From Phymatolithon calcareum (lineage: Eukaryota > Rhodophyta > Florideophyceae > Hapalidiales): 64,000 nt of DNA. Shown piece after piece: positions 50,396-60,919 of the stretch. The stretch covers positions 124,001 through 188,000 of the forward strand of contig OZ345356.1 in assembly GCA_977006965.1 (NCBI GenBank), written 5' to 3'. The notes beneath the pieces are model-generated. The model was not told the origin of the DNA. It saw only the letters and a list, made by a program, of their open reading frames with translations, and did not search any database. Both the position numbers and the translations under genes were made by a program. Every line of letters starts with the position of its first letter. Positions within the stretch are counted from its first letter, which is position 1.

Positions 50396-52238
50396 AAGAG
50401 ACAGTGCTACACGGGAAGCTGCTTTTGTGTCGGCGAACGCTGGCTTTGAGAGCTTCTAAAAAACTTCTCTCATCTAGAGGTCATCTTGAAGGCTTCGCCC
50501 GCCGCAGGAGGCTCTGTACCACGCCCGCAAGTGTCGCATGGCTCCGGCCTGAGCGTGAGACTGCTTCCTTCTCAGACTTTTAGCGCACGCACGTATAGTA
50601 CGTCCAATTGGGCTCGCATTAACTATCGATTCCGTATCGCATAAAAGTGTTCTCCATGAAGCACAAGCTTCCAGGTCGACATGAGCGGCCTGTAGTTAGA
50701 TGACATTCTGCACTCGCTCTACCATTCGTCTGCACTTCACGCAGACGTTTCCGACCAATATCCAGCGTACCATGACGGTGTTACAGCGCAGTGCATTCTA
50801 AAATATGACATTCTCGTTTATACGCGAGAGAGATACCAAAACCATCAGACTCTTGCGTTCGTACAGTGCTTAGATCCCCAAGTCAGGATGTTGAACAGCG
50901 ATCCCATACCTTCTCACTACTTATTGCAGTCGCTGCTACATGGAACTTTCATTCCGCTTTAGAGAATGAGGGCTCTTCGTTCCATTTTGCCTCCGAAGAG
51001 ATTCTTAATTCGACTTTCGCTCCCGGGATATCATTCATACCACATTCACAGCTGTTAAAATTCCCCAAAGGCTTGCGTCCTAGAAGATGTGATGCCATGC
51101 GAACATGCACCTGACGGTACAGAGTTATGATCCACTTCTGCCATACGTAATCCTGCCTGTACCAACAAACTCGAGACTTCTTCGCTACGACGGTGGTATT
51201 TAGCTTAGCCTACACTAGCCAACTTTAACTCCAGCTCACAACCATCATCATCATTTACCACACCGTCACTTCACAATAAACAAGGCCGTCCACGTCTTGT
51301 TCCCCCCCAGTTTCATCCGGATCTCTTAGGAGTGACCGGAGATACTAACCAACAGCTTTTATCGCGCACGGCATATCACCGCGACCAGTTCCGCGGGTTC
51401 CCCGAGGCGCATTCCAGCTGTTGTTCATTTCTTCGCGCTGGTGTACCCCCAGCGCAACCGTTCTCAACTCAGACAATTCATCAACAGCGACGATACCATC
51501 CATTCCGCATTCGCACCGAAGGCCGAACTGACGTTAGAACCTTTTCTTCTTTCTTTCTTTTATTGCGGGATTTATCAGAGCTGGTAAACAGCTCCACATC
51601 CTTACGGCTCCAGTAGACTTAACAGATACGAGTGGTACTTGATGTCACAACAGCTGCCCAAGCTGCACAATGTGCAGACCTTGGGGAAGCTTAACATCTA
51701 TATCGCTACATAGCCAATCTTCAGTCGCCGTCCTTCAAAGGGATGCCCCGGGTCGGAAACCATTTAGGACGCTCACGGTAGCTAGTCATCTCGCTGCCTT
51801 CTTTCATCTTCTTCTGTCTTCTCTCCCAGCTTCCTTGAGCGTTGCGGCACACCACTCAGGGCGGAATCCATGTACTACCATACTACCAGAAGGTGATAGT
51901 CTTCTCCCATGGGGAGGCCGGATCACAGCTCTTGCAAGTTCAAAAAAACCCTGCACTGTAGCGGGGAAAAATTCCTGACTGAGCTCTTGGTTCCTATCTG
52001 TGACGCACAGGTGAACGGGCCGGACCGGTATGATAGCCGGCCTGTATCAAATCCGCTTAAATTCGCAAGATTTTCTCGAAATCTTGCAACGGCGGGCTTG
52101 GGTCTGGCATTTCAAGTGTGGCAAGTTCTCGATTCGCCAAGTCCCTGGAGTGCGCGTTCACGATCGCGTCCGCCATTTCCGGCGGGATTACCGTCGGAAG
52201 GAGCGCTTTGTGCAGCTTTATCGCTGCGGCCACTTGCG
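50396..52238. other. Unassigned region
   Basis: A CTTTCTTTCTTTTATTGCGG end at about 51546-51565 looks like a minus-strand retrotransposon tail (compare the SINE tail ...GCAATAAACAAAC). The minus frame 52057-52335 has protein-like composition (PAPAQVAAAIKLHKALLPTV and more) and the plus frame 51670-51978 overlaps similar sequence, but I recognise no family. Confidence 0.35.
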
Positions 52239-52266
52239 CCGGCGCGGGCGCCCGCGCCCGCGCCGG
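52239..52266. repeat. GC-only perfect hairpin
   Basis: CCGGCGCGGGCG, a four-base loop, then CGCCCGCGCCGG. It lies in a short GC-rich island about 0.8 kb upstream of the LINE-A insertion. Confidence 0.85.
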
Positions 52267-53033
52267 AAACTTGTCTTTTTTCGTTTGTGGTCCGTTCGGT
52301 CCGGTCAAACCCTTCTCTCCCTCTCGCTCTCCCATTCTCAGAACCTTTTCGTCATACAGCCGTGTGAGTGGAGAGGTCGGTTGGTCACAGTACGGTCAAT
52401 AGGTCTAAGGCAGAATCCAAAAGTTGCTTCGCGCGTGGCATGCCTTGAAGCCCTGCCGGAGTTAATCTAAATTCCCCATTTTTGGTTCATTTTTGTGTGG
52501 GGTCTTGAATCGGCACACCGCGGTGCGCCTTCGAGTTTGGAGATTGTGAAAATCGTAGAGTGGTGTTCCATAGCAAAGGTTCAGAAAAGAAATATTTACT
52601 TGGGCGCTTCGGCCGAGCCTGACCGGACTCGGACGAAACGCCCAATTAGAAATTCGGTTCTTCAGGGAGCTCAATCCAAAAACAAATTGAGGTATTCATC
52701 CAGCGCAACTGTTGATTTTTATTGAGGTGCCCGGTGCCCTTTTGAAGGAGTAATATTCATTCAGCAATTATGATATAGTACTGTTGCGGATATCTCCTCT
52801 GCGAAGCGCAATCAGCTCAGTCCGGTCAACAGCCTGTCCTGAATCAGGGATAGACACCGGAAGAACAAGTCACACACAGGGGCAATAGCCCCAAAACAAT
52901 TTACCTGTGCCCAGACAACCGCGAACAACGCTACGCGACCCATTTCACCGCGTTCTCCAGCGCTTTCAGCTCCAGGATGCCTACTTCGATTGTGCTCTTC
53001 TCATGTGCTCCTTTATAGGGGTATCCTGGGTAC
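52267..53033. other. Unassigned flank 5' of LINE-A
   Basis: No supported gene; several short frames in all frames. Confidence 0.35.
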
Positions 53034-53291
53034 CCCCAGGCCAGCAACCACGAGGGCGGCGAGGCGCGCCACGGCGGTGATTTTGGCGAGCAATGGGGAC
53101 GCACGAGCTCCCCGATCTCGAGCGTGAGCCCTGGCGAGTTGCCCGGGGGAGAAAAATTTCGCCGCGAAAGGAAACTGCGACGGCGTCCCGAAATGTATCA
53201 AAGAATAAAAGGTCTTTGAAGCAAAACATTTCCGCGCGAAAATCAACTGGGGCCAAGCAAGAAGCCGAAGGGAGTAGGTCGCAAATCTCCA

Positions 53292-54971
53292 GTGGCCACA
53301 CGCAGTCGCGCCAAGAGCGCGGTCAGCCCACCGGCATCTATTGCAGAATCAGACAACGAGATCGAAACCGATAACTCAGACGAAGAAATCAGCGAAGAAC
53401 TTGAGGAATTGCGAGACATCGCAAAGAGGACACTGGAGCGAACAAACGAGATTGAAGCTCGAGCTCGTACCCCAGTGGAGATGGAGGACAGTGACGGCGC
53501 AAGAGAACATGGAGAAGAATCCGAGTCAGACACAGAAACCAGAGCACAACCCGAAGGAGAAACACACGGATCTGAGCTCAAAGAGCGTTTTCTGAAAGTC
53601 AGAGAGAGAGTCAGGTGCAACAAATGTGACATAAAGGGCCAGTTAATCCTCCACGGAGGCGCAAGGAGCGAAATAATTGCAACCATCTGCAAGGCGTCCA
53701 ATTCCAGTACCCAAGGTAGAGTTATGGATCTGGAAATTGAGATCGCAGAGCTGTCGATGGAGCGGAGCCCATCAGCTCCGCAAGGCAGTACGTATACGGA
53801 CAATGATAACATAGCGAAGAAAATGGACGAGATCATGACAACACTGAGCGAAGTGTGCGAACGATTGACACTAGTGGAAGCACAAGCCAGAACAGTGCGC
53901 CGAAATAACGAATCGGAGCAGCTCGGAAGTCGGAATGTGAATGTGAACCAGGAACGGGCAGCCCCCCCAGTGGCCACACCACCCAGTACGACACAAGAAG
54001 AAGAGAATAATGCAGGTAGCAATACTGTACTGGCTACTCAAAAGGAGCCAGATCTGGCTCCGATGGCTTCGCCAATGTCGTATGCTGCAGTCGCGGCGCT
54101 CGAACGCCCGACTCCGGCGCACTTCGAGAGCCATATCAGTTCGCGAGTAATCAAGTTCTCAAGAGCAATTAGGGGAAATAGACGGAACACCCGGTCCAGT
54201 GACGTAGTTCCACTCTACTTCACAGGACTGGAAAGAATGGACGAAGTCGAAATTTACAATGAGATGACCCAAATGCTTCCTTCAAGGGCAGTTCAGGGAC
54301 TCTCGTTCATCGGAAAATTCAGGCTGGAAATACTGTCCAGCAAGTACTACTGTGACAGAGTCATAGCGACAATGAAAGCAGCGGGCCTAAGGCTAGACAA
54401 AGAGTACAATCTCTTCAAGGACTCGGTGTCGAAGAAGAAACTGGTTTAAGGGGATGATCGTATACACAAGAATCTATGGGCTATAAGAAAGAGGATGAAG
54501 AAATGCGCAGGATACACGGCTGATTTCCAAACACGAAACTGGTACAGAGAAAACAAGAAGAAGGCAGAAGAAGAAATAGAAGCACTCGAGAGAAAAGCGC
54601 GTTCAGAGACACAAGTGGGCGTCGACAAGCAATTTGAAAGCAAAGTGAGAAGTATGGCAGCATGCAATGAAAGCGCAGAATTCTCGAAAAACCCCACAGA
54701 AGTGCAAAAATCGAAGAGCTCCGAACTTGAGGCGGGTAGCGACACTAGTGCAACTGGTAACAACACTGAAGGGCAAAATCAAGCCGCAAAGACCATAAGC
54801 CCGCGCACCAAAAACAGGGAAGATAACATGACCCCTGAAGGGAGTATAACGAGCGAATCGACACCCAAAGATAGCGAAACAGAAGAGCACGACCCCAAGC
54901 TCAGAGCCAATAATAATTCGAACCCTATACCAGCATCGCACGGGGACGCTGAAGAAAGTGTGGAATCATGA
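53292..54971 (+). pseudogene. LINE-A ORF1 (nucleic-acid-binding protein), one stop
   Basis: This frame is open from 53220, without an in-frame ATG before the coding-like sequence; the GTG at 53292 is only an arbitrary marker. It encodes an acidic, Ser/Glu-rich N-terminus, a coiled-coil-like region (IAKKMDEIMTTLSEVCERLT), then a C-terminal domain (SSDVVPLYFTGLERMDEVEI) resembling the RNA-binding part of other LINE ORF1 proteins. A TAA at 54447-54449 interrupts the frame. The same frame then continues (KKCAGYTADFQTRNWYRENK, KKAEEEIEALERKARSE) to TGA at 54969-54971. ORF1 proteins coat the element RNA in a ribonucleoprotein particle. The missing ATG may mean that the start codon was lost or that initiation was non-AUG. 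Confidence 0.82.
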
Positions 54972-57882
54972 TCCTGGGAAACAGAATAATATTCTCCACT
55001 TTTAACGTGGGCGGATCAGCAGAGACGCCCAAAATGGTTGACCAAATCATGGCAAAACACCATGTGCAAGTCCTTGGTCTCACGGAGACTTTTCAAAAAG
55101 AAGACACAGCGATCAGGGTGAATTTCGACCAAATCTGTTCTACCCGTCCGCAGGGTCCTCGAGAACGACCACGAGGAGGTGTAGCTTTAATTACTAAGGC
55201 CGTACTCCAACCAAAGGGCTGGGTAAGATGGCTACAAAATCATTCCAGGTCGTGGTTGCAAATGTGATGAACATTGCAGTGTCGGTTGCATACATATCTC
55301 CACTTGCGAGTCGAGAGTAGTACGACAAGTGCTTGCAATTCATCCACCGTCATTGCAGGGGGAAGGCGATAATCATGGGTGACCTTAACGCAAGACATAG
55401 GCACTGGGACCGCACAGGAAACTGGAGAGGGAACAAGATTGCTTCGTGGGCCGCAAAATTCAACTGGAGAATAAGGACGACAACAAGACCAACAATTGTA
55501 TCCAACCATGGCAAGAGCAACATAGATATCTTCATGACGAAGTCCTTAGAAGGAGAGGTACCCGAACTATTAAACGGCATGTGGGAGGGTGTCACAGAAC
55601 ACATTCCTGTAGCAATGAGTGTACTGAACTACAGGATTATAACCCAGCGAAGAAAGAAGGTTATCTCAAAAACTGCCAGGCGAAGCCTGGCAAGAACAAC
55701 CAAGGCCAGAGAAGAAATGTCGAAATGGGTACCGCGCATGATAGAGCAGCTGCGTACCTGTATTGACAAACGGGAGTTGAACAACTGGTATGAACTTTTT
55801 CTGAAAAATCTGAAGGAGCCGTGGACATCGTCTTAGCCGAGGCCCCCGAGATTTAAAAGTTTTTGGAACAAGGAGCTCGACAATCTGGCCAAGAAACGAA
55901 CCCGGCATTATAAGATTTACAGGAGAACAGGCCTCGAAAGTGACAAAGAAGCCCTCCGAGAGGTGAAAATGCTGTTAAAGAAGAAGATGAGAAAAGACAA
56001 ATGCGACCAATTTGAAAGATATCTTCAGGAGGTTAAGAAAATGGGGCCGAGCGAGGCGGCGAACACCACAAGCAAGATCATGAAATCAAAAGCCCGGAGG
56101 AAAGGAACAAACAAAGCTCTCGGGGCTCCTGTGCACCCAAGCAAATTCTCAGCATACATCTCAAGTGTGTGTAAGGCGGAAGAAGACTGGAATCTGCCGT
56201 TGCGTACGTTTGCACTCAATAGGGCAATGAAGCGGCATCTCGCAAGAGCATTCAACAGAGCACCGAAGGGGAAGGCGGTAGGTCCGGACGGAATTGCGGT
56301 CGAAATGTTGCACGCGAACAAAGAAGCGGGGCTCGAAATAATGCTTGCATTATGGGAAACATGCGGGAGAATCAAACGTCTTCCTCGGGCATGGCGCCAA
56401 GCAACTCTGATTCCCTTATACAAGAAAGGCCCAGCTCATATAGCAGAAAACTACAGGCCCATATCTCTTTTAAGTCAAGCCAGGAAAATCATCGACTCAG
56501 CTCTAGATGCATACATATGCGAGAACTATCGCTTCAATAAGGTTCAGCTGGGTTTTCGGGAAGACAGAAGCACTTATCTCGCTATCCTCCGCACAAAAAG
56601 TTCAATGAAAAAAGGCCATCCGTTCATGGCAGTTCTTGACCTATCCGCGGCATACGATAGTGTGCCCAGGGTTATCCTCATGAAGAGGCTGACGGAGAAA
56701 CTTCCTGAAGAGATAGCAAGGATGGTTGCGTACCTGTTAAAACCATCGTGGGTCTCATCAGCTGGAGACGAGACAGAAACGTGGTGTATCATCGACCGAG
56801 GAGTACCTCAAGGTTCCCCGCTTAGTCCATGCTTATACAATATATTCATGGACACATTCGCAGAAGCCGTCTCCAAGACAGACAGGAACGTCTCAGAAAG
56901 CCCTGTGCAATTGTTCGCAGATGATGTTCAGCTTCAAGCGAAGACAGGACGAGGAATGCAGAAACTTCTTGATATAGCGACCAGTTGGGCAAGCGAAAAT
57001 GGCATGAAATGGAACACAAAACCAGGAAAAAGCGAAGTTCTTAAGTACGAAGGACTTCAGAAGCACACGTTTTACTTGGCGGGACGAGAACTATATCAAG
57101 CCTGGAGACTCTCGTATCTTGGGGTAAGCATGAATAACAAGGGTGTTACGGATGACACGTCCATAGCAAGAGTTCGAAATGCTGCAGGATGCATACATAA
57201 GCTTCGGGAGCTTGGAGTGAATGTTCGAGGATTCAAACCGTAGACATGCATCAGGATCTTTAAGTCGCTAATTATCCCGAAATGGGAGTATGCGTTACAC
57301 GTTACTCCAATGACAAATCGATTGCTCTCGGCAATCGAGTCGGCAGAGGGCTTGTTCTACAAGAATGTTTTCGGAAAGTATGCCGAACACCGCCGGGACC
57401 GAATGCGAGTTCTGTGCCGACTGGGACCACCAAAAATGAGGAGACGTCATCAAGCATAAAGGTTTGCATTAAGCCTGGTAAGGCACAAAAAGCGCTTTGA
57501 AGAAACAGAAGAGTACGTTGGAAGAGATGAGGACGTAAAAGAAGCAATGAAGGATATTGAATATCTCAAGATGTATGAAGACTTGCGACAAGCCCTTCAG
57601 AAAGCCCAGGAGGGATCTGCCACGAAGAAGAGGAGGAGAGAAGAAACAATTAAGGTATGGGAAAAGGAAGAAGAAGGCAGATCAATGAAGATTCCTATTG
57701 AAGGCAAGCTACCAGGGATCCTTTACATAGGAGAAAGAACAACACGTTTAAGTTGCCTAAGGTTGACATTCAACCGAGCACCCCTTTGGAGGAAATCAGT
57801 GTTGGGTGCTTACTGTGGGATTACCGCGGTGGTCGAACTAGTCCCCTTACAACGTTCTCCAGCGTCATCGAAGATGAGATGA
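54968..57882 (+). pseudogene. LINE-A ORF2: AP-type endonuclease plus reverse transcriptase
   Basis: The ATG at 54968 overlaps the ORF1 stop as ATGA. The endonuclease domain shows FSTFNVGGS, LGLTETF (catalytic Glu), AYISP, IMGDLNARHRHWD, SNIDIFMT and TEHIPV. The last replaces the usual S-D-H with T-E-H. The reverse transcriptase has PLYKKGPAHIAENYRPISLL, VLDLSAAYDSVPR (A), GVPQGSPLSP (B), LFADDVQL (C), MKWNTKPGKSE (D) and SYLGVSMNN (E), followed by the basic C-terminus. One frameshift lies near 55220-55290. In-frame stops are at about 55318 (TAG), 55834 (TAG), 57241 (TAG) and 57457 (TAA). All else is continuous to 57882. Confidence 0.93.
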
Positions 57883-58070
57883 GTACAGAAATTGAGTTTG
57901 AGTGCAAGAGACTCACAGGAGCTCTTGTTGGGAGAGAATTGCGAATCAACAACGTTTTGAGCAGCCAGATGACTATAGCGTAGAGATTATGCAAGAGCTG
58001 CCCCGTTACTCCAAGGTGAGGCTTTGGGAGCTCTCAAAAATAAAATCATCAAATATCCCCAGGCCAGCAA

Positions 58071-58389
58071 ATGCGACCAACTCGCGCCCTTTGCATGCCC
58101 GCCTATCACCGCGTTCCAGGCTCGACCATGTCAGCTGCAGGTTCCATCAAATCACCGCTACGGGCGCCCAGCGCGGTGCGTGGGCGCCGCCCACGCACCG
58201 CGCATACGTTTACTTGCTCAGAAAACGCCGTTCGCGCCCTCTCATGTGCCTTCGGTGAGCGCATACGTTCGGTTTTGATGGAAGTTGCTTGCGTCGCGTC
58301 CGCTTGTCCTTTCCCGCCCGTCAGCCTTCAGAGCCCGCAGCAGTCAGTAAGACGTGTACAGGTGGTACACGGGCACAGCAGTCAGACCA
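58071..58389. other. Host sequence between LINE-A and LINE-B
   Basis: This short GC-richer stretch was contiguous with 53033 before LINE-A inserted, as shown by the duplication AGGCCAGCAA. It carries the palindrome at 58171-58203 and no recognisable gene. Confidence 0.6.
58171..58203. repeat. Near-perfect GC palindrome, 16-bp arms
   Basis: GCGCGGTGCGTGGGCG, one base, then CGCCCACGCACCGCGC. It lies in the short stretch of host sequence (58071-58389) between LINE-A and LINE-B. Confidence 0.9.
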
Positions 58390-58401
58390 CATCCTCACCA
58401 A

Positions 58402-59965
58402 TATTCCCCTCTACAAGAAAGGTCCAGCACACATTGCGGCCAACTACAGGCCTATCTCTCTACTGAGTCAGGTCACGAAGATAGTCGATTCCGCCCTAGA
58501 CTCATACATAAGGGAAAACTACCGGTTTAACAAAGCGCAACTGGGTTTTCAGAGAGACAAGAGCACATATTTGGCTATACTTCGCGCAAAGAATACTATG
58601 CAAAATGGTCACCCGTTCGATGCTGTACTTGACTTGTCAGCAGCGTATGACAGCGTCCCGAGAGATATCCTCCTCGAGCGGATGAAGAAAAAGTTGCCGG
58701 AGCACATAAAAAAGATGGTATCTGACCTGATGAAACCGTCGTGGATCACGTCGGCAGGAGATGAAACGAAAACGTGGTGCATTATCGACCGAGGTGTTCC
58801 GCAGGGCTCCCCGCTTAGTCCGTGCCTATATAACATATTTATGGATGCGTTCACCGAAGCTGCCGCCCAAGTACCAAGAACAGTGTCTGACCATCCAGCG
58901 CAACTATTTGCGGATGACGTTCTTCTTCAGGCAAAGAATGCAAAAGGATTGCAAAAACTATTGGACATAGCTACGAAGTGGGCAGCCGAGAACTCCATTA
59001 AATAGAACACGAAGCCAGGAAAGAGCGATGTCCTTAAGTACAAAGGACTCCCAAAGAAAAAATTCTTCCTTGCAGAAAAAGAGCAGCACCAGGCCTGGAA
59101 ACTGTCCTACCTGGGGATCAGTATGAACAACAACGGAGTCACCGACGATACAGCAATCTCAAGAGTTCGGAATGCGATGGGATACATGCACGAACTCCGC
59201 CAAATTGGCTTGAACGTCAGCGGACTCCAACCAATCACGTGCATCAGGATTTTCAAGTCGTTGATTCTCCCTAACTGGTAGTATGATATTCACCTGACAC
59301 CGATCACGAAACGACAACTATCGGCAATTGAAGCAGCAGAAGGTCTTTTCTACAGATACGTTTTCGGAAAATATGCCGAGTATCGAAGGGAGAGAATGCG
59401 AGTGCTCTGCCGTCTCGCCAGCCTACAGATGAGGAGAATGCACCAGGCTGAAAGGTTCGCCTTACGCTTGGTAAGACGGAGGAAGTTACTGGAGCTTTCA
59501 GAAGAATACCAGGGAAAAGAAGATGATCTGGAAGACGTATCAAAGGACATTGGGTATCTCGGGGAAGAGGAATACCTTAAAGAAGCTCTGAAACAAGCAG
59601 AAGAAGATATGGTGTCAAAAAAGCGACGCCTACAAGCAACAGTCAAAGTCTGGTCGTTGGAAGAAGAGGGTCGGACATTTAAAATCCCGACCGGCGTACC
59701 GAATGACCTACCAGAAGTGCTATATATAAGGGACAGAACTGCGAGGTTGAGATGCCTGAGCGTCATTTTCAACAGAGTTTCTTTGTGGAGATAATCCATT
59801 CTGGCGAATACTTTGGTACTGGTGCTGTGGTTGAGCTTATCATGTTGCAACGTGTACTACGGTCTATGAAGATGGACCAAGAAACGGAATATGAATGCAA
59901 AGTACTTACGCGGGCCCTCACAGGGAGAGAAATTCGAATTAAGGAGATATTAGAAGGAGAGTAGA
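58402..59965 (+). pseudogene. LINE-B reverse transcriptase, 5'-truncated
   Basis: Motifs are VLDLSAAYDSVPR (A), GVPQGSPLSP (B, about 58793-58822), LFADDVLL (C, about 58905-58920), NTKPGKSD (D) and SYLGISMNN (E). A C-terminal region follows (FYRYVFGKYAEYRRERMRVL, CRLASLQMRRMHQAERFALR) ending EILEGE. Two TAG codons interrupt it: 59003-59005, at a Trp position in LINE-A and N1, and 59279-59281, at a Glu position (WEY becomes W*Y). A frame change occurs near 59790. The part before 58402 belongs to the host, not the element. Confidence 0.92.
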
Positions 59966-60051
59966 GAGATGGGCATCGAAAACAGCGAGAAGCTGCCCCG
60001 TTACTCAATTTGAGGCTTTGGGAGCTTTTAAAATAAATCAACATATATCCT
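58402..60051 (+). mobile_element. 5'-truncated LINE (LINE-B)
   Basis: The perfect 12-bp duplication CATCCTCACCAA is at 58390-58401 and 60052-60063. The element begins inside the reverse transcriptase (IPLYKKGPAHIAANYRPISL) and ends with a tail like that of LINE-A (CGTTACTCAATTTGAGGCTT, GGGAGCTTTTAAAATAAATC, ATATATCCT). It landed about 340 bp downstream of LINE-A in the same orientation. Confidence 0.95.
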
Positions 60052-60063
60052 CATCCTCACCAA

Positions 60064-60434
60064 CGCAACAGTACCGTAGCTCTTCTCATCGTCCTGTTGT
60101 AAACTTATGGGCAACTCTTTCTGCTACTGTACAGCTATAATATAGAGATTGAACCTGCATTCTTGATGGCGTGCTATAGATAACGTCGTGCTGATATTGC
60201 ATCGTGCATAATTGAAATTTTCATCATCTAATTGTTGTGAATGAGATCGCAAAGATGGAACTTACATTAGTACAGGGAGATATTTGTTTATTTAAGCCAT
60301 TTTGAGTTTCTTGCATTTTCACTGGGAACAAGTTTCTTTGAGACGCCATTAGCTTCATTTCGGGCTCGAGTGCGAAGCACTATCACAGTATGATTGGCCG
60401 GTGAGCACATAACTTCTAGCAGACAAGTTTAGTG
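60064..60434. other. Unassigned region
   Basis: AT-rich, no gene; TACTGTACAGC at about 60122. Confidence 0.4.
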
Positions 60435-60815
60435 ATACTGTGCCAACCCTCATGAGCTACCTCGAAGAATACCTCGACAGATATCAACTAACCAAAGAGG
60501 AGAATAATACCACAGAAAAAGCTCTAGACAAGCTACTCTTCTTTACTATCGTCTTTTATGACGACATGGAATAGACAAGGCGTCAATTGAGCTGGGAGCC
60601 TGAGCCCCATAGGAAAGCTGACCAGTGGACCCCAAGTTTTTTCCTCCGCCCTTTTTGCCGGGAAAGGGTTTTTGCAGCTAGGGCTACGAAGTTAACCCGG
60701 ATTACACGGATTTGAATAGATGATCGAAGCTTCAAGAGAGTAGTTGCTGAAACAAATCTCCCTTGCAGTCTCATGAGTACTTCTGAGGGCGTTTAATAAA
60801 TTCCATATTCAAAAA
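60435..60815 (+). mobile_element. LINE 3' fragment (third tail type)
   Basis: It encodes LEEYLDRYQLTKEENNTTEK and ALDKLLFF, comparable with the C-termini of N1 and LINE-Y. A 3' untranslated region with CTCATGAGTACTTCTGAGGG and GTTTAATAAATTCC follows, then an A-rich end. The same tail is found in reverse orientation at about 62375-62465. Confidence 0.75.
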
Positions 60816-60919
60816 AAGTATGGATGGCCGCTAAAGCATTATCCCTCTCCCGTATCACTGACTTCTCGGTATGCTAACTGGGAGGACAGCATCGCCTTCT
60901 AGCAGAAACAAGGCCGATA

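Larger units (their letters stand above)
53048..58060 (+). mobile_element. Full-length LINE (LINE-A) with target-site duplications
   Basis: CCCCAGGCCAGCAA at 53034-53047 and 58057-58070 brackets a 5.0-kb plus-strand element. The duplication is 10-14 bp depending on whether the terminal CCCC belongs to the element. It has a 5' leader of about 240 bases, ORF1, ORF2 (endonuclease plus reverse transcriptase) and a 3' tail GGAGCTCTCAAAAATAAAATC ATCAAATATCCCC without a long poly(A). Fragments of the same family occur at 2486-3157, 41091-41617 and 45949-46179. It is the only copy in the window with both ORFs, but point mutations have disabled it. Confidence 0.95.

Noticed and set aside
53243-54022. 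259-residue minus-strand ORF
   Set aside because: It is the antisense shadow of LINE-A ORF1, with Ser/Leu-rich composition caused by complementing Glu/Arg codons.
54447-59281. Alternative genetic code with reassigned TAG or TAA
   Set aside because: Stops in LINEs replace different amino acids (Trp at 59003, Glu at 59279 and 57457) and do not occur inside the TPR or receptor genes. Ordinary mutational decay explains them.
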